IMG/VR virus record: IMGVR_UViG_3300031957_002677
Span: 25,836-89,835 of that record
Reading direction: 5' to 3' (one strand)
Length of the DNA stretch: 64,000 bases
DNA from: a virus
In this document: positions 13,708-21,897 of the stretch, piece by piece
How positions within the stretch are numbered: the stretch's first letter is position 1
Layout: every line of letters begins with the position of its first letter
The notes under the pieces: model-generated
Databases searched by the model: none
The model's input: the letters and a program-made list of their open reading frames with translations, nothing else
What the model was told of the DNA's origin: nothing
Made by a program: the position numbers and the translations under genes

Positions 13708-14244
13708 TCAACTAAAACGACAGATAATGACATCAATATACTTAACTCTTAGATCAATATTTCCAGTATATGGTGATGCTCCACCATTAAATGGGTGAGT
13801 ATGTGCTGCACCTCCACCAGTTGGTGATGTTGCTGGAGCACTGGTATTTACAGCACGACCACCAATACCAGGAGATCCAGGACTTACATTAACCTGAGAA
13901 CCAGCATTATGAGTATGCCCAGGAATTTGTTGAGTTGTCAATGTTGTAGGTCCTAATGAACCAGCAGCAGTTACAGTTCCACTAATTGGACGAGTTGATG
14001 TGGGAAATATTGTGGAGAATGGTTGTCCACCAGGACCAGCAGTTCCACCAGAACCAAATCCACCACCAGTTCCAGATACAACTCTAAGTGCCTTATTATT
14101 ATGAGAAGTTACTTGTGCCCATCCACTAGGTGCCGATGCCTGATAAAATACTGCAACACTATTTTGAGGGATAATTCCATATTTAGAGTTCAGAACGGTA
14201 TTATCAGATCCAAATTGTATACCACTCGTTTGTAAAATAGACAT
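13708..14244 (-). CDS. Tail-collar (short tail fibre) protein, compact paralogue
   Basis: The 178-residue protein has the same plan as its downstream neighbour: MSILQTSGIQFGSDN, VFYQASAPSGW, PGHTHN, then AAHTHPF and a closing strand LRVKYIDVIICRFS. Paired HxH motifs in such phage tip proteins are metal ligands that hold trimers together (T4 gp37 and gp12 are the known cases). The intervening loop is Gly/Ser/Pro-rich without Arg repeats. A GATAAATA late promoter lies 35 bases upstream. It is likely a virion protein at the tail tip or baseplate. Confidence 0.8.
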   Translation of the reverse strand: MSILQTSGIQFGSDNTVLNSKYGIIPQNSVAVFYQASAPSGWAQVTSHNNKALRVVSGTGGGFGSGGTAGPGGQPFSTIFPTSTRPISGTVTAAGSLGPTTLTTQQIPGHTHNAGSQVNVSPGSPGIGGRAVNTSAPATSPTGGGAAHTHPFNGGASPYTGNIDLRVKYIDVIICRFS

Positions 14245-14278
14245 ATTATACCAATTACTAACAACAGATAACGTGTAT

Positions 14279-14286
14279 TATTTATC
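14279..14286 (-). promoter_or_regulatory. T4-like late promoter GATAAATA
   Basis: On the minus strand, GATAAATAATACACG overlaps the stop codon of the oxygenase at 14282 and lies 35 bases before the ATG of the tail-collar gene. The downstream ATACAC matches the late promoter at 12418. It separates the tail-collar genes transcriptionally from the oxygenase block upstream. Confidence 0.65.
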
Positions 14287-14938
14287 CAATATTAAATGCG
14301 ATGGATATTCTTTCTTCTTGACTAAAGTGTGGTGTAACATAATGTGCGACTGTAGATGGCATTAAATAGAAAACATCTTCCTTAGGTTCAATTACCCACT
14401 CACAATTCCCAGGAATATCAGCAAAACAAGCATTGTGATTTGATGGATCAGTTCTTAGTAAAGTGAGTTTACCTTCCTGTTCATTTAGGTTCTTAGGAAT
14501 TTTTGGATAATAAAGTCCAATAACAGTACATCCAGGATGAGTATGATAAACATTATATCCCATTCCCTTGTTAATGTTAATCCACCATCCAATTTGATTA
14601 TCATCTACCCTATAAGTTGCACCAAAGTCTTCCAGCATTTCATTTGTTAGATCGATGGCATTTCTTGCTAAATTTTGAACAGCAGGAGTTGTTGTTCTTT
14701 TGATTGTGGGTAATTCATAAACCTGACTTTGCCATCCTTCACCAAAATTAGATTTTTTCACTCCATTAGGAAACTTTCTCATTAGATCATAACATTCATG
14801 GATAAGAGATTCGTTATCAATATCTAAAGTGAAAGTATATAGTGGTGTGATGAAGAGGTCATCACGACTTTTGTCAGAAACAGTAATCTCTGAGAAATTA
14901 TCATCGTTTGGACTAATCTCAGCTCTAAATCTGTGCAT
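14282..14938 (-). CDS. 2-oxoglutarate/Fe(II) oxygenase, TIGR02466-like (218 aa)
   Basis: The metal-binding region is YNVYHTHPGCTVIGLYY (H132, H134), with a distal H199 in PSTVAHYVTPH and R210 in EERISIAFNIG. This layout matches the putative oxygenase family in which the second ligand is His or variable. The start at 14938 is supported by GAGGAG ten bases upstream; an in-frame ATG at 14962 would overlap the preceding gene by 23 bases. It is the fourth of four consecutive oxygenase genes immediately upstream of the tail-collar genes. Substrate unknown. Confidence 0.75.
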   Translation of the reverse strand: MHRFRAEISPNDDNFSEITVSDKSRDDLFITPLYTFTLDIDNESLIHECYDLMRKFPNGVKKSNFGEGWQSQVYELPTIKRTTTPAVQNLARNAIDLTNEMLEDFGATYRVDDNQIGWWININKGMGYNVYHTHPGCTVIGLYYPKIPKNLNEQEGKLTLLRTDPSNHNACFADIPGNCEWVIEPKEDVFYLMPSTVAHYVTPHFSQEERISIAFNIG

Positions 14939-14939
14939 A

Positions 14940-15677
14940 TCAATCTTGCTCCTCAGTTTCATTCATCATAAAAAATACTTGATTAATTCTATATTCAGCA
15001 TCACTATAGTGATCACCAAAATAATGTTCACCAGTTAAGTTCATACTATGATAATAATATGATCCTTCAAACATTGCAAATCTATTAAATTTTGAACGAA
15101 AACTAACTACAATTTCCCATAAGTTTTTTGGTGTCCATGGTATTGCATGTTCATCTCTAACACCATTATTTTCATCCAGAGGTAAGAGGTCTGGATTATC
15201 AGTAATTAATGGTTTATATAAGTTAGTCCCTATCTCATCATTCGTGGATAAGTAACAGATACCATTATATCCTCCATCATGATGAGGCCACCAGTAATGA
15301 CTTTCATATGGATTATCATCAATTCGTGAGAATCTTGTAAAATTAGTTACTATTTCATCCACATCTGCCGATTCTTGATTACAAATACCTGAGATCTTAT
15401 TGTATAGTGAAGACATACCAGGATGCTTCATCATATGTCTACGATCCTCAAAGTTCTTGGTGTTGAGTGTACCTCTACCAAGTTCCCAATCTTCTCCCAT
15501 TTTCCACAATGGTGGTTCAATAGACAGAAGATATTCATAGACATCATATGGTCTTTTATAAAAATTATCCATCCAATAAAAATTGGAAACCTTATCACCA
15601 TCATAAAACTCAATGATATTCATATTAGAAAAATCATTGGTATCAAACAATGAATGATCATTTGCAAAATTTTTCAT
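14940..15677 (-). CDS. 2OG-Fe(II) oxygenase-like protein, DUF6445-like (245 aa)
   Basis: The core reads ESHYWWPHHDGGYNGICYLS, with candidate metal ligands H132/H133 and D134. A segment FNRFAMFEGSYYYHSMNL follows with the distal His, and then YRINQVFFM supplies the Arg. The Tyr/Trp-rich strands and the order match DUF6445-type cupin/oxygenase proteins found in cyanophages. It overlaps the preceding gene by ATGA at 15677. It is longer than its neighbours, with an extra 60-residue N-terminal region containing FYKRPYDVYEYLL. The assignment to the 2OG superfamily is by pattern. Confidence 0.7.
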   Translation of the reverse strand: MKNFANDHSLFDTNDFSNMNIIEFYDGDKVSNFYWMDNFYKRPYDVYEYLLSIEPPLWKMGEDWELGRGTLNTKNFEDRRHMMKHPGMSSLYNKISGICNQESADVDEIVTNFTRFSRIDDNPYESHYWWPHHDGGYNGICYLSTNDEIGTNLYKPLITDNPDLLPLDENNGVRDEHAIPWTPKNLWEIVVSFRSKFNRFAMFEGSYYYHSMNLTGEHYFGDHYSDAEYRINQVFFMMNETEEQD

Positions 15678-16237
15678 AAAAATATCTCCTGTATTTTTTC
15701 ATCATCTAAACAAAATCCAAAAACCCATAATATTCTAGGAGTATCACCTTTAGTCGGAGTTACTTCATGATGAATCTCAGATACTTGATATATCAAAAGG
15801 TCTGTAGAATTTATGTCTTTATATTCTACACCACCAATGATAGTATGTCCACCCACATCTGCCTGTTGTGTGATAGCATTGAAGTGAACTGTTTTAGTAT
15901 TTGGATAATATGTAGGGTCAATATGATTATCTATTCTACCACCTTCATATCCAATTCCATTTACGATTCCATGACTATATGATGGTGGACTTTTATACCA
16001 TTCTAGATGAAAATAATTGATTATTCTTTGCCTGACAATATGTGCAGCATTAGGATATTGTATATCTGGAGCAACTGATTCATTTGGAAACCGAGTTGTA
16101 AATCTCGTTCCAGGATTATCAGGATCCATGTTAGCATCCTCAAAGAATTCTTGATTACAATTATCAAGAGTCCATTGATTAAGTGCCTTTACATCATCTT
16201 TGAATATAAAATTGCGAAGAATAAATGATTTAGACAT
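15674..16237 (-). CDS. 2-oxoglutarate/Fe(II) oxygenase (187 aa)
   Basis: The active-site pattern is RIDNHIDPTYYPNTKTVHFN (HxD), then VGGHTIIGG, a distal His in SEIHHEVTPT and an Arg in DTPRILWVFGF. The order and spacing match a cytoplasmic 2OG oxygenase. I used the ATG at 16237, whose first codons overlap the stop of the preceding oxygenase (ATGTCTAA). A longer frame from 16285 would overlap it by more than 50 bases. It is part of the four-gene oxygenase run. Substrate unknown. Confidence 0.75.
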   Translation of the reverse strand: MSKSFILRNFIFKDDVKALNQWTLDNCNQEFFEDANMDPDNPGTRFTTRFPNESVAPDIQYPNAAHIVRQRIINYFHLEWYKSPPSYSHGIVNGIGYEGGRIDNHIDPTYYPNTKTVHFNAITQQADVGGHTIIGGVEYKDINSTDLLIYQVSEIHHEVTPTKGDTPRILWVFGFCLDDEKIQEIFL

Positions 16238-16898
16238 CTTGGGTGCAATACTCACCACCACCCTTTTCTTCATCTGCAAAAGCAAAACTCTCGTATTCTG
16301 TATTCAAATTAAATGAAAGAATAATTCTGTCCTCATCACTTTCATTTGGAGCAGTGTAATGAAGAACATATGATGGGAAGAAAAGAATAGATCCTTCTCT
16401 AATTCCTGGTGGAAGAGTATTACAAATCTCAGTATCTGCTAGATTGGGATTTAGAAATATGGTTGGTGTGTGTTTATTAGGATCAAATTTAATGAAACAA
16501 ACAGCACTAAATCCCTGCGATCCATGATTATGAACCTGATGAAACTTACTATGAGTTGCTCTCTCAAACCAAGACGTACATACTTCTACAGCACACTCAA
16601 AGGTATCCGAAAAAGATTCTAATTCTGATTGAAGAATCTGCGTAATCTCTCTATCATAAGTTTCTCCAGTATCATGATTATGATGATAGTCAGTTTCCAC
16701 ATCTAGAGAAGATTCTGAACCTGTAGCAATCTTAAATTTATCTCTTTCATCCCTTCTCCGTTCAAACATATCAAGGAGAATTGCTTTCTTTTCCTCCCAG
16801 TCTTCTACTTTAAGATGTAGAAGTGGAACAGAAAACATAGGAATCAAGTATTCACTATGCCCTTCAGGAACTTCACAGTATAAATGAAAATTTGACAT
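16230..16898 (-). CDS. 2-oxoglutarate/Fe(II) oxygenase, TIGR02466-like (222 aa)
   Basis: The core motif is SKFHQVHNHGSQGFSAVCFI, followed by the EGSILFFPSYVLHYT strand with the distal His and DEDRIILSFNL with the Arg. This closely parallels the gene at 14282 (VYHTHPGCTVIGLYY, then YLMPSTVAHYV), so the two are probable paralogues. The N-terminal part contains a charged helical segment (ERRRDERDKFK) and a His-rich loop (DYHHNHDTG). It is the first of the four oxygenases, downstream of the helicase and a 74-residue protein. Confidence 0.75.
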   Translation of the reverse strand: MSNFHLYCEVPEGHSEYLIPMFSVPLLHLKVEDWEEKKAILLDMFERRRDERDKFKIATGSESSLDVETDYHHNHDTGETYDREITQILQSELESFSDTFECAVEVCTSWFERATHSKFHQVHNHGSQGFSAVCFIKFDPNKHTPTIFLNPNLADTEICNTLPPGIREGSILFFPSYVLHYTAPNESDEDRIILSFNLNTEYESFAFADEEKGGGEYCTQDV

Positions 16899-16903
16899 AC
16901 TAA

Positions 16904-17128
16904 TTACTTTTTCGTTTTCTTTTTATATCTTTTTTGTAATTTTAACACATCTTTCATTGCTGTGTCAAATTTACGGTAAAGTTTACCTGTTGGTTTTCCT
17001 TCAGCAATAATTGTGTATTTAACACCATTTCCTGCCATCGGAATCACAACAAAGTTTCCATCATCAGAGCAGAATTGTTTGTAATGAGTAGATTCTAACA
17101 CTGATGAGTTAGTATATGTATACTTCAT
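16904..17128 (-). CDS. Small basic hypothetical protein (74 aa)
   Basis: The product begins MKYTYTNSSVLESTHYKQFC and ends in a Lys-rich helix (LKLQKRYKKKTKK) that could bind nucleic acid. The middle is beta-like (NFVVIPMAGNGVKYTIIAEG). It lies 3 bases after the helicase stop and 5 bases before the first oxygenase, so all are probably on one transcript. No family recognised. Confidence 0.5.
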   Translation of the reverse strand: MKYTYTNSSVLESTHYKQFCSDDGNFVVIPMAGNGVKYTIIAEGKPTGKLYRKFDTAMKDVLKLQKRYKKKTKK

Positions 17129-17131
17129 AAA

Positions 17132-18391
17132 TTACTTCTTAATTACAGAAACAGCAGCATCACCTTGCTCAAACACAATGTCAACAACATTCTGAATCTT
17201 TTGTGCAGTCTGAATACCAACTTTGTTGTAAGCAGGAATACAAACCAAACCATAAGATTTAGTGTATTGATCAAGTTTACCTGGAACAATAGTTCCATTG
17301 CGAAGACCAGCAGCATCATCTTTATGCAATCGAATCACACGACCGATAGTCTGACTGATGCCAATATAATTCATTGACCTCATAAAGATCACAGAATTGA
17401 GACCAGAGACGTTAATACCTTCTGAGAGGATGCTGTGATGAAGCACAACAAACTTCTTCTCATCATCCCTACCCCAAGCACTCAAAGTCTCAAAGAACTT
17501 CTCACGATTGACCTTACGACCATCAATCACTGCACCAGTCTTGGCAGTGATATACATGTAAGAATAACCACGTACTTCCAGTTGAAAAGTAAAATCAGAC
17601 TGACCAATCAGGTTGATGATATTCTTAGTAGATTTTGAGCAGATCAGTGCTTTATCAGCACCAGTCTCATCAATAGTCTTGATTAGATGTGCAGAATCAC
17701 GGACAGGAACATCAGGATAAAGATCTGCATTATCTAGTTGATTGACAACAACCTTAGGAGGAATGATGAAACCGTTGTTGACCAGTTCGGGTGCAGGAAC
17801 CTGACAAATAACCTGACCGTAAACTTCAGGATCATTCATGCCAGGTTTCATTACCGTAATAGAATGCTTCGGAGTTGCAGTAAAGAAATAGCAACGATCA
17901 GCATCATGACTGAAAAACTCAGTAGGAGGAAAGAAGTTACGGGTAACGGAATTGTGTGCCTCATCAAAATATATTGTATTGACTTCAATATCTGCTTCCA
18001 TCACACGATGAAGAGAATGATAAGTAGTGAAGATGATCATGTTCTCACCCATGCTACGAGCAGTGCCAGCATATAGATGAATCTGATCTGGTTTAGTAGA
18101 ACTAAAGTAATGAGTCTCACCACTATGAACGTGCATTACATGCAAATATGGATCACTGTTATTAGGATCAATAAGTTCCATAAACTCACTACAGAGTTGC
18201 TCAGCAAGAAGAATGCGAGGAGCAACAACAACAGTAGTGGTGCCACTGTTGATTGCATCGTGTGTTGTAATAGTATCTTGAATCATGGTGATAGTCTTAC
18301 CACCACCAGTCGGAACGATTACTTGTCCAAGATCGTGCTTCAACATAGCATCGCAAGCACGTTGCTGATGAGGACGAAGAGAAATGGTCAA
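17132..18391 (-). CDS. SF2 (DEAH-type) DNA helicase (419 aa)
   Basis: This is a superfamily 2 helicase of the ResIII/UvsW-like kind. It starts with a Q-motif-like RPHQQRACDAM, Walker A VPTGGGKT (about 25-32), motif II YFDEAHN, motif III FFTATP, and the second RecA lobe with SEGINVSGLNSV and motif VI QTIGRVIRLHK. It should couple ATP hydrolysis to duplex unwinding or branch migration. Many T4-like cyanophages encode a similar protein; whether it is the functional counterpart of T4 UvsW is not clear. It is the first gene after promoter G, which implies early expression. Confidence 0.85.
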   Translation of the reverse strand: MTISLRPHQQRACDAMLKHDLGQVIVPTGGGKTITMIQDTITTHDAINSGTTTVVVAPRILLAEQLCSEFMELIDPNNSDPYLHVMHVHSGETHYFSSTKPDQIHLYAGTARSMGENMIIFTTYHSLHRVMEADIEVNTIYFDEAHNSVTRNFFPPTEFFSHDADRCYFFTATPKHSITVMKPGMNDPEVYGQVICQVPAPELVNNGFIIPPKVVVNQLDNADLYPDVPVRDSAHLIKTIDETGADKALICSKSTKNIINLIGQSDFTFQLEVRGYSYMYITAKTGAVIDGRKVNREKFFETLSAWGRDDEKKFVVLHHSILSEGINVSGLNSVIFMRSMNYIGISQTIGRVIRLHKDDAAGLRNGTIVPGKLDQYTKSYGLVCIPAYNKVGIQTAQKIQNVVDIVFEQGDAAVSVIKK

Positions 18392-18414
18392 GTGCTTTCC
18401 GTATCAATGAATAT

Positions 18415-18469
18415 ACTATAAAGCACCCAGACCCTAAAGTCAAGGTGCTTGTGACAGTTCGCAAACTGG
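18415..18469 (-). promoter_or_regulatory. Early promoter with the clearest upstream dyad (site G)
   Basis: On the minus strand, TTGACT (18443-18438), a 17-base spacer and TATAGT (18420-18415) form a good sigma70-type promoter for the helicase. Upstream, CCAGTTTGCGAACTGTCAC (18469-18451) contains CAGTT-TGCG-AACTG, a 5+5 dyad with perfect arms, 30 bases from the -10. Of all seven copies this one shows the symmetry best. It lies just after the stop of the 54-residue gene. Confidence 0.7.
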
Positions 18470-18474
18470 TTCTA

Positions 18475-18639
18475 TCAGATCATTTTCATCGTCTCTTGTT
18501 GTTTGAAATATAATTTTACATATGATTTAAGCATCGTTCGTAGACCCTCAATATCTTCAATCTTATCAATATCTCTTGAAAGTCTTTCATACTCAAAAGA
18601 TTTTGATGGTGTTTGTAATGAAATCTCAGATGGGTCCAT
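18475..18639 (-). CDS. Small helical protein (54 aa)
   Basis: The frame from ATG 18639 to TGA 18475-18477 gives a 54-residue helical protein (MDPSEISLQTPSKSFEYERL, ending KLYFKQQETMKMI). The ATG is preceded by a strong Shine-Dalgarno AAAGGAG eight bases upstream. A sigma70 promoter is present further up (18724-18752). Similar-sized proteins sit in the same place in other cyanophages, from memory. No function known. Confidence 0.65.
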   Translation of the reverse strand: MDPSEISLQTPSKSFEYERLSRDIDKIEDIEGLRTMLKSYVKLYFKQQETMKMI

Positions 18640-18723
18640 AAAGATACTCCTTTAGCAATTTTCTAGCATTATATAGACGTGTCAAGGTCTTAAAGCTATT
18701 TCCTTTCTAACCCCAACAGAGAG

Positions 18724-18752
18724 ATTGTAGCAACTTTTAGGTATCTTGTCAA
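18724..18752 (-). promoter_or_regulatory. Sigma70-type promoter TTGACA-N17-TACAAT
   Basis: The minus strand has TTGACA (18752-18747), exactly 17 bases, then TACAAT (18729-18724). The -35 overlaps the stop of the giant fibre gene ending at 18749. A second TTGACA with a nearby TATAAT lies about 60 bases further on but with non-standard spacing. It drives the 54-residue gene and, by read-through, possibly the helicase. Confidence 0.7.
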
Positions 18753-21700
18753 TACAACCCAGCATCAATCTCAACATTTACAACATTTAGAACTTCTTTT
18801 ACCTCTACTCCTGTGTCAATAGTATTTGCTTCAAAGATTGTAGTGATTCCAAGAGTGTTGCTTATGTTGATATAGAGATTTTGTAACTCTATCTCAGATG
18901 GAAGTCCTTGAGGTAGGAGATAACGATCTCTTCCAACTTCACCAGTGCCAGGATCAATATTTACATCGGTGCGGATTGCAACTCTTCCAGCAGATTGATC
19001 ATAGAAAATACCAGCATACTTATGAGTTGAAAGTCCAACATCATAACGTGCCATCAAAATACCAGCATCACCAGTATTTCCTACTGCTACATTAGGTGGA
19101 ATAAGTGTTCCTTGATTAAGTGGATCTTCAATGAGACCAAGTGTGAGAAGGTTATCTCTAATGTTAACATCTTCAACATTCAGTCTTGCTTCATTACCAT
19201 TGAAGAATGCACTATTAGCAGTAACATCACTTGAAATTGCAACATTACCAGTGCCATCATCCATTGCAATACAGATTGTTCCACCACCAGCACGCATAGT
19301 GCCTGTGCCTACTTGTAAATCACCTGTGACAGTTGTCAATATATCACTATCCATTGTGATATTATCTTGACCATTACTTGCACGAATGATGTTACCACCG
19401 ACTTGAATTGGTCCAGCAAATATGGTATTATTATTTGCTACCATAGTGATATTAGTATCACCAGTACCTGCTAGAATATTATTTCCTTCAACTCTGATGT
19501 CACCAGTGAAACTTGTTAGTTCCTGAGCATCAAACATCAAGATATTAACTGTACTATCAGATGCTAGAATTTGATTTCCACGAACTTCTAGATCACCATA
19601 AAGAATAGTTTTAGAATCACCTTCTATTGTAATGTTAGTAACACCAATACCATCTTGAATATCTCTTCCACCAACAACTAAATCACCAGTAATTTCAGTA
19701 TATGTTGCACCAAGACCAATTTGAATTGCAGTAAATTCGTCAGATGATTGAATAACATTCTTACCAAGTCTCAAGAAACCAGTAAGTTCTGTGACATTAT
19801 TCCTAATGGTAGCAATACCAATATCATCTGCACCAATAACAACATCTTCTCCAGATTTGAATAAGTCTGCTCTTTGTGATGTATCAGCAATATCAATAAC
19901 ATTAGAGTCGCACTTAATATGAGTACCACCAATCTGAACGAAACCTGCAAATGCTGTTGAAGTAGCACTATCAAGTGTGATATTTACTTGCCTATCACTT
20001 GCTTTAATTTCATTTTGTGATAGAATCAGTCTTGTAAGTTCTGTATTTTCACTTCTAATTGATGTAATAGATCCTGCCTGTTCACCTTGACCCATGTCAA
20101 TGAATTGTGCTCCACCTGCAAAATTCAGTTCAGTAACACCATAATTTAATAGGTCAAATCTTAATTCTGGATTTTCTACTGATGCATTGATTGCAGTGCC
20201 AAGAACACTTAAGTTATTGTGTACGAATAGACTTGTACTAAATGCATCCAGATAGAAACCTGGATTAACAAACATTTGTGCTCCAGCATCAGTCTGAGAA
20301 GTTCCAGCATTTGCCATTGCTGGATAGAAGAACTCAGGATTTGTGCTATTATTTACATCTTGCTTATAAACGTCTACATTATTTGCTTGGAAAGCAGTAG
20401 AAACGAATGCATTATTGAAATTATCACTAATAACGTTTAAGAATCCATTGATTGTTGCAACACCAACATGATTAAAGAAACCAGCACTATCAACATTAGC
20501 AAACCTCGACTTACCTGGACCAACATCTAGGTATATTTCATTTTCATCCGTATTACCAACTCCAGCAACATTTAGATATGCAATCGTTGCACCCAAACCA
20601 ACGTCTAGGTTCACCAAATTTGCTTGACTGTCAGTTCCCTCAGGACCAACATCTAAGAAGTTACTAAAAATAGTATTCCAACGACCACCGTCACTACCAA
20701 TACCACCAGTTGGAATGTTATTAGTATTTGGTAATAAATTTGAGAATACTGCACCATCAGTATTAACCTCAGTTTTTCCCAATGGAGCAAATGATGATTG
20801 TTTAGAAGATGGTGTCATACCAATCGAAAGGATTGGCATCTCCAAATTCATATTTCCGTAAAATCTACTGAGTACATCATCACCGAGATGATCTTCAGAT
20901 CCACTAGTTCCACCTAATCCATAACCAACTTCAATATATTCGGAAACACTAAATCCATAACCAACTTGTCCAAATTGACGAACCTCCATACCACCAGTGG
21001 TGAAAATGGCGGCAGAAGCTGCTTCTGTATCAATACCTGCTTGTGCCCAGTCACCTTCACGTTGATCATTAAATACTCTCAACCTTGCTTTTTCTGAATT
21101 ACCTGGTTCACGGACGATATTAATGTCCTCCATACAAGTGATGGTGTCATAAAATAGGGATTCGGGAACAACAACGAACTCAGTTCCTAAACCAGTCTCA
21201 CCACCATTTATAGGATCAGTGATAAGTGGATCACCACCATTAAAGTGAACTCTACCAGAAACATATAGTGCTACTTCTTTGGGATCTGCTGCACCAACAT
21301 TATCAATTACAACTAAACCGTGTGCTGTAAAATCATCATCCGCAGAACCATTGATAGTACCACCAGGACCAGTGACTGCGATACCAATATCAGCATTACT
21401 ATTTGCCGCATTACCACCTTGTGCTCCAGCAACAGGAACATTTGGTTGTCCAATATAAACCGTTCCCATTCCTGAGTCACGGGCAAGCGTAGTAACTCCA
21501 GTAACTACAAGATCCCTAGTTGTTGTGAGTCCACCTACGTTTAACTTGGGGAATGTTGCTCCGAAACCAGTTACAGAACCACTAGATCCATTATCAACAT
21601 TTAAGTTTCCTTCAATATAAACATCGTCTAGTAAATATGTCTCATTAAAGTTAATCAGTGAATCATCAGCAGTAGAACCTCTTGCTGTTCTCTCTGTTAG

Positions 21701-21835
21701 ATAGTCACCGACTGTGCTACCGATACCAACACCACCCAACATGACTAAAGATGTTGATAATCCTATGTTTTGATTGGCATCTCTAATTTCAACAAAAGAT
21801 GCAAATTGAGATAATTCTCTACTATTTCTAGTCAT
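18749..21835 (-). CDS. Giant tail-fibre protein with about 30-residue repeats (1028 aa)
   Basis: This is a virion tail-fibre protein. The N-terminus (MTRNSRELSQFASFVEIRDA) is probably an attachment domain. The body is Gly/Asn/Thr/Val-rich beta structure typical of trimeric fibres. From about residue 595 to 850 there are about seven repeats of roughly 30 residues of the form GDLxVxGNxIxASDxxxNITM, which look like beta-helix rungs. The C-terminal about 100 residues form a separate domain (DRYLLPQGLPSEIELQNLY). A GATAAATA late promoter precedes it. The location in the virion is inferred from composition and context. Confidence 0.75.
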   Translation of the reverse strand: MTRNSRELSQFASFVEIRDANQNIGLSTSLVMLGGVGIGSTVGDYLTERTARGSTADDSLINFNETYLLDDVYIEGNLNVDNGSSGSVTGFGATFPKLNVGGLTTTRDLVVTGVTTLARDSGMGTVYIGQPNVPVAGAQGGNAANSNADIGIAVTGPGGTINGSADDDFTAHGLVVIDNVGAADPKEVALYVSGRVHFNGGDPLITDPINGGETGLGTEFVVVPESLFYDTITCMEDINIVREPGNSEKARLRVFNDQREGDWAQAGIDTEAASAAIFTTGGMEVRQFGQVGYGFSVSEYIEVGYGLGGTSGSEDHLGDDVLSRFYGNMNLEMPILSIGMTPSSKQSSFAPLGKTEVNTDGAVFSNLLPNTNNIPTGGIGSDGGRWNTIFSNFLDVGPEGTDSQANLVNLDVGLGATIAYLNVAGVGNTDENEIYLDVGPGKSRFANVDSAGFFNHVGVATINGFLNVISDNFNNAFVSTAFQANNVDVYKQDVNNSTNPEFFYPAMANAGTSQTDAGAQMFVNPGFYLDAFSTSLFVHNNLSVLGTAINASVENPELRFDLLNYGVTELNFAGGAQFIDMGQGEQAGSITSIRSENTELTRLILSQNEIKASDRQVNITLDSATSTAFAGFVQIGGTHIKCDSNVIDIADTSQRADLFKSGEDVVIGADDIGIATIRNNVTELTGFLRLGKNVIQSSDEFTAIQIGLGATYTEITGDLVVGGRDIQDGIGVTNITIEGDSKTILYGDLEVRGNQILASDSTVNILMFDAQELTSFTGDIRVEGNNILAGTGDTNITMVANNNTIFAGPIQVGGNIIRASNGQDNITMDSDILTTVTGDLQVGTGTMRAGGGTICIAMDDGTGNVAISSDVTANSAFFNGNEARLNVEDVNIRDNLLTLGLIEDPLNQGTLIPPNVAVGNTGDAGILMARYDVGLSTHKYAGIFYDQSAGRVAIRTDVNIDPGTGEVGRDRYLLPQGLPSEIELQNLYINISNTLGITTIFEANTIDTGVEVKEVLNVVNVEIDAGLY

Positions 21836-21889
21836 CTATTTCTTTAGCTAGGTGGATCTCTTAAGAGTATTTAGTTTCTCACAATCTCC

Positions 21890-21897
21890 TATTTATC
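21890..21897 (-). promoter_or_regulatory. T4-like late promoter GATAAATA
   Basis: The minus strand reads GGGATAAATAGGAG, overlapping the stop of the 114-residue gene. It lies about 55 bases before the ATG of the 1028-residue fibre at 21835. It matches the late consensus NATAAATA. Confidence 0.65.

Noticed and set aside
17435-18421. Several + strand frames opposite the helicase
   Set aside because: All are shadows of the SF2 helicase, which has a complete motif set on the minus strand.
18640-18720. Second TTGACA with TATAAT near 18660-18690 as a promoter
   Set aside because: The spacing between the hexamers is about 7 bases, too short for a sigma70 promoter.
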